Positions 62,707 through 64,000 of a stretch of DNA of 64,000 nt are shown here, in pieces. Below the pieces are notes generated by a model. It made no database searches. It was given only the letters and a program-made list of their open reading frames with translations, and had not been told where the DNA came from. Source of the stretch: Pithys albifrons albifrons (taxonomy: Eukaryota; Chordata; Aves; Passeriformes; Thamnophilidae); NCBI RefSeq assembly GCF_047495875.1, contig NC_092462.1:39345669-39409668 (forward strand), read 5' to 3'. Numbering within the stretch: the first letter of the stretch is position 1; every line of letters begins with the position of its first letter. A program made the translations under genes and the position numbers.

Positions 62707-64000
62707 CTGCATAGAAAGTGATCTTGACCTCAATAACTCTGATACTGATTTAGGGGAATACCAGTCATACAGACCAGTTTTCTTGCATAGTTGTTTTGTA
62801 AAAGGAAGAGAATTGCATTTTCCTCACATGCAAATCAATCAGCTTGCTTTCTGTTGCAAAGTAGTATCTGTAGGTCACAATATGAATAATAAACAACCCT
62901 GTTCAAATCTATGCTTGGACACCTAAAATATGTTACTTCCTGTAAAAATAATTACATTTTTCTAGAAGTGCAAATGTTACTCCTAACCTTCTCTTTTATA
63001 TTGTATTGGGTGTAGAAAGGTCCAACTGTGCCTATAAACTCATGCGAGTCATACAGACCTCAGCTGTATAGTTGCAGCGTATGTAGTAGTAGAATGGAAA
63101 GTTTTCTATCTGTTCCAATGTATATTTTGCTAAATCTTTCTAGATTACCCTCAGCGTAAGCTTTTATAAAGTCCAGCAGCTGAAAATGAGCTGTTCTCTT
63201 TTAATATGCTCATTTTCCTGAATGAAGCCCAGTTTTTGCATCCAGTACGATGTAACAGGAACCAAGGCAGGTATGATTCTGAAGTTATTTCCATTGGCTT
63301 AATGCTTTTCAGCATGCAACAAAGCAAATGAAAGGACTATCTAATTTTACTTTGTCACATGAAAAGGAGGGGCAGAAAAGTGAAGATTTCTTGTCCCACC
63401 TGTATTAAGTAAAGTTATTAGCTATAAGCCCCCTCAAAACCATTGAAGCCTTATAGAACCCTGCACTGCCTGCCTGACACTGGACAGTCTCACAGTCCCA
63501 CACAATAGGAAGGGAAAAGCACAAGAGAGATTGTGGTTCTGAGTCATAATTAATTTCCTGGTGTTCTCATTATCCCCTTGAACAGGGTGAATCAGAGAAA
63601 TACAATTTAGACACAAATATTAGATCTTAAAATATGATCAAATGAGTACAAGAGGAGTCAGCACTGAAACAAATACAGCCTTCTGCATACAAGTTTAAAA
63701 TCCATTCTTTGAACTCAACAGAAGAAAACCCTACAAACCCTTGCTTTAGATTTTTCTAAATCATCAAATTGAAAACATCTGGTGGAAGCACTTAAACTTC
63801 TGACAGAATCATGCTTCTTCAGAACCTCTGATTTCTAATCAAAGTTATACAAATTGTTCTTCCTTAGCCCTCAGCACAAAACTCCCCAGGTTTCATAAAT
63901 CTGTTTACTCAGAGAAGTCCATTTGTAGACCACATACAAGGATAAAAGTCTTCCAGGGTTCTGGAAATAAAGGTGAGAACATTTGGGCTTTTGGGTCCTG

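Larger units (their letters stand above)
51301..64000. other. Mostly featureless AT-rich DNA
   Basis: Outside the LTR-like block, the hairpin, the microsatellites and three weak exon-like blocks, no gene or repeat family is recognised. The 108-codon minus frame at 61817-62143 has no recognised product. Confidence 0.4.

Overview
The window looks like an avian nuclear chromosome, AT-rich and intron- or desert-like. Chicken-repeat-1 (CR1) LINE fragments carry the typical 3' ends built from attctatga/attctgtga repeats, and there are several short, TSD-flanked retroviral LTRs. At least one LTR (26064-26595) closely matches the ERVL-type LTR that is common in birds: it starts TGTGCTGGTTT and ends in a decayed form of the usual AAACCACGACA terminus. 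A passerine or other neoavian bird is likely, but I cannot name the species. No rRNA, tRNA, CRISPR, operon or plasmid-type feature is visible.

Most of the longest open frames lie in repeats or in AT-rich noise. Reading the minus strand for splice sites, however, gives a series of short open blocks bounded by plausible AG and GT dinucleotides whose reading phases fit together. From 5' to 3' on the minus strand these are 45064-44990, 44644-44551, (a probable missing exon), 41465-41390, 38870-38776, 32590-32421, 29966-29798, 25668-25516 and a terminal exon, 17064-16843, with a stop codon. I propose that this is the 3' part of a protein-coding gene, mostly helical, that I do not recognise. Further exon-like blocks at 47.7-47.9, 52.9, 56.3, 57.7 and 62.7 kb may be earlier exons, but their phases do not all join. 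The exon at 32.4-32.6 kb contains a short (AT)n run, and its length puts the reading frame off by two bases.

Layout: 1-5846, no recognisable feature; 5852-6369, antisense solo LTR; 8.1 kb, CR1 tail; 12.46-13.87 kb, three interleaved CR1 pieces; 14.2 kb, TG repeat; 15.55-15.95 kb, GC-rich block of unknown origin; 16.65 kb, CR1 downstream of the proposed stop codon; 19.3-19.7 kb, LTR; 22.7 kb, GATA repeat; 26.06-26.6 kb, ERVL-type solo LTR; 33.4-34.3 kb, long CR1; 35.3 kb, TA repeat; 41.0 kb, CR1 tail; 46.4-47.25 kb, LTR; 50.0-51.3 kb, younger LTR inserted in an older LTR-like sequence; 54.3-55.0 kb, LTR-like block; 55507-55632, a nearly perfect 47-bp-arm hairpin (candidate microRNA precursor or TA-flanked palindromic MITE); 56-64 kb, mostly featureless.

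The two observations most worth testing are the unrecognised minus-strand gene with its suspect frame, and the hairpin at 55.5 kb. All exon calls come from reading by eye, without alignment or RNA data, and should be treated as hypotheses.
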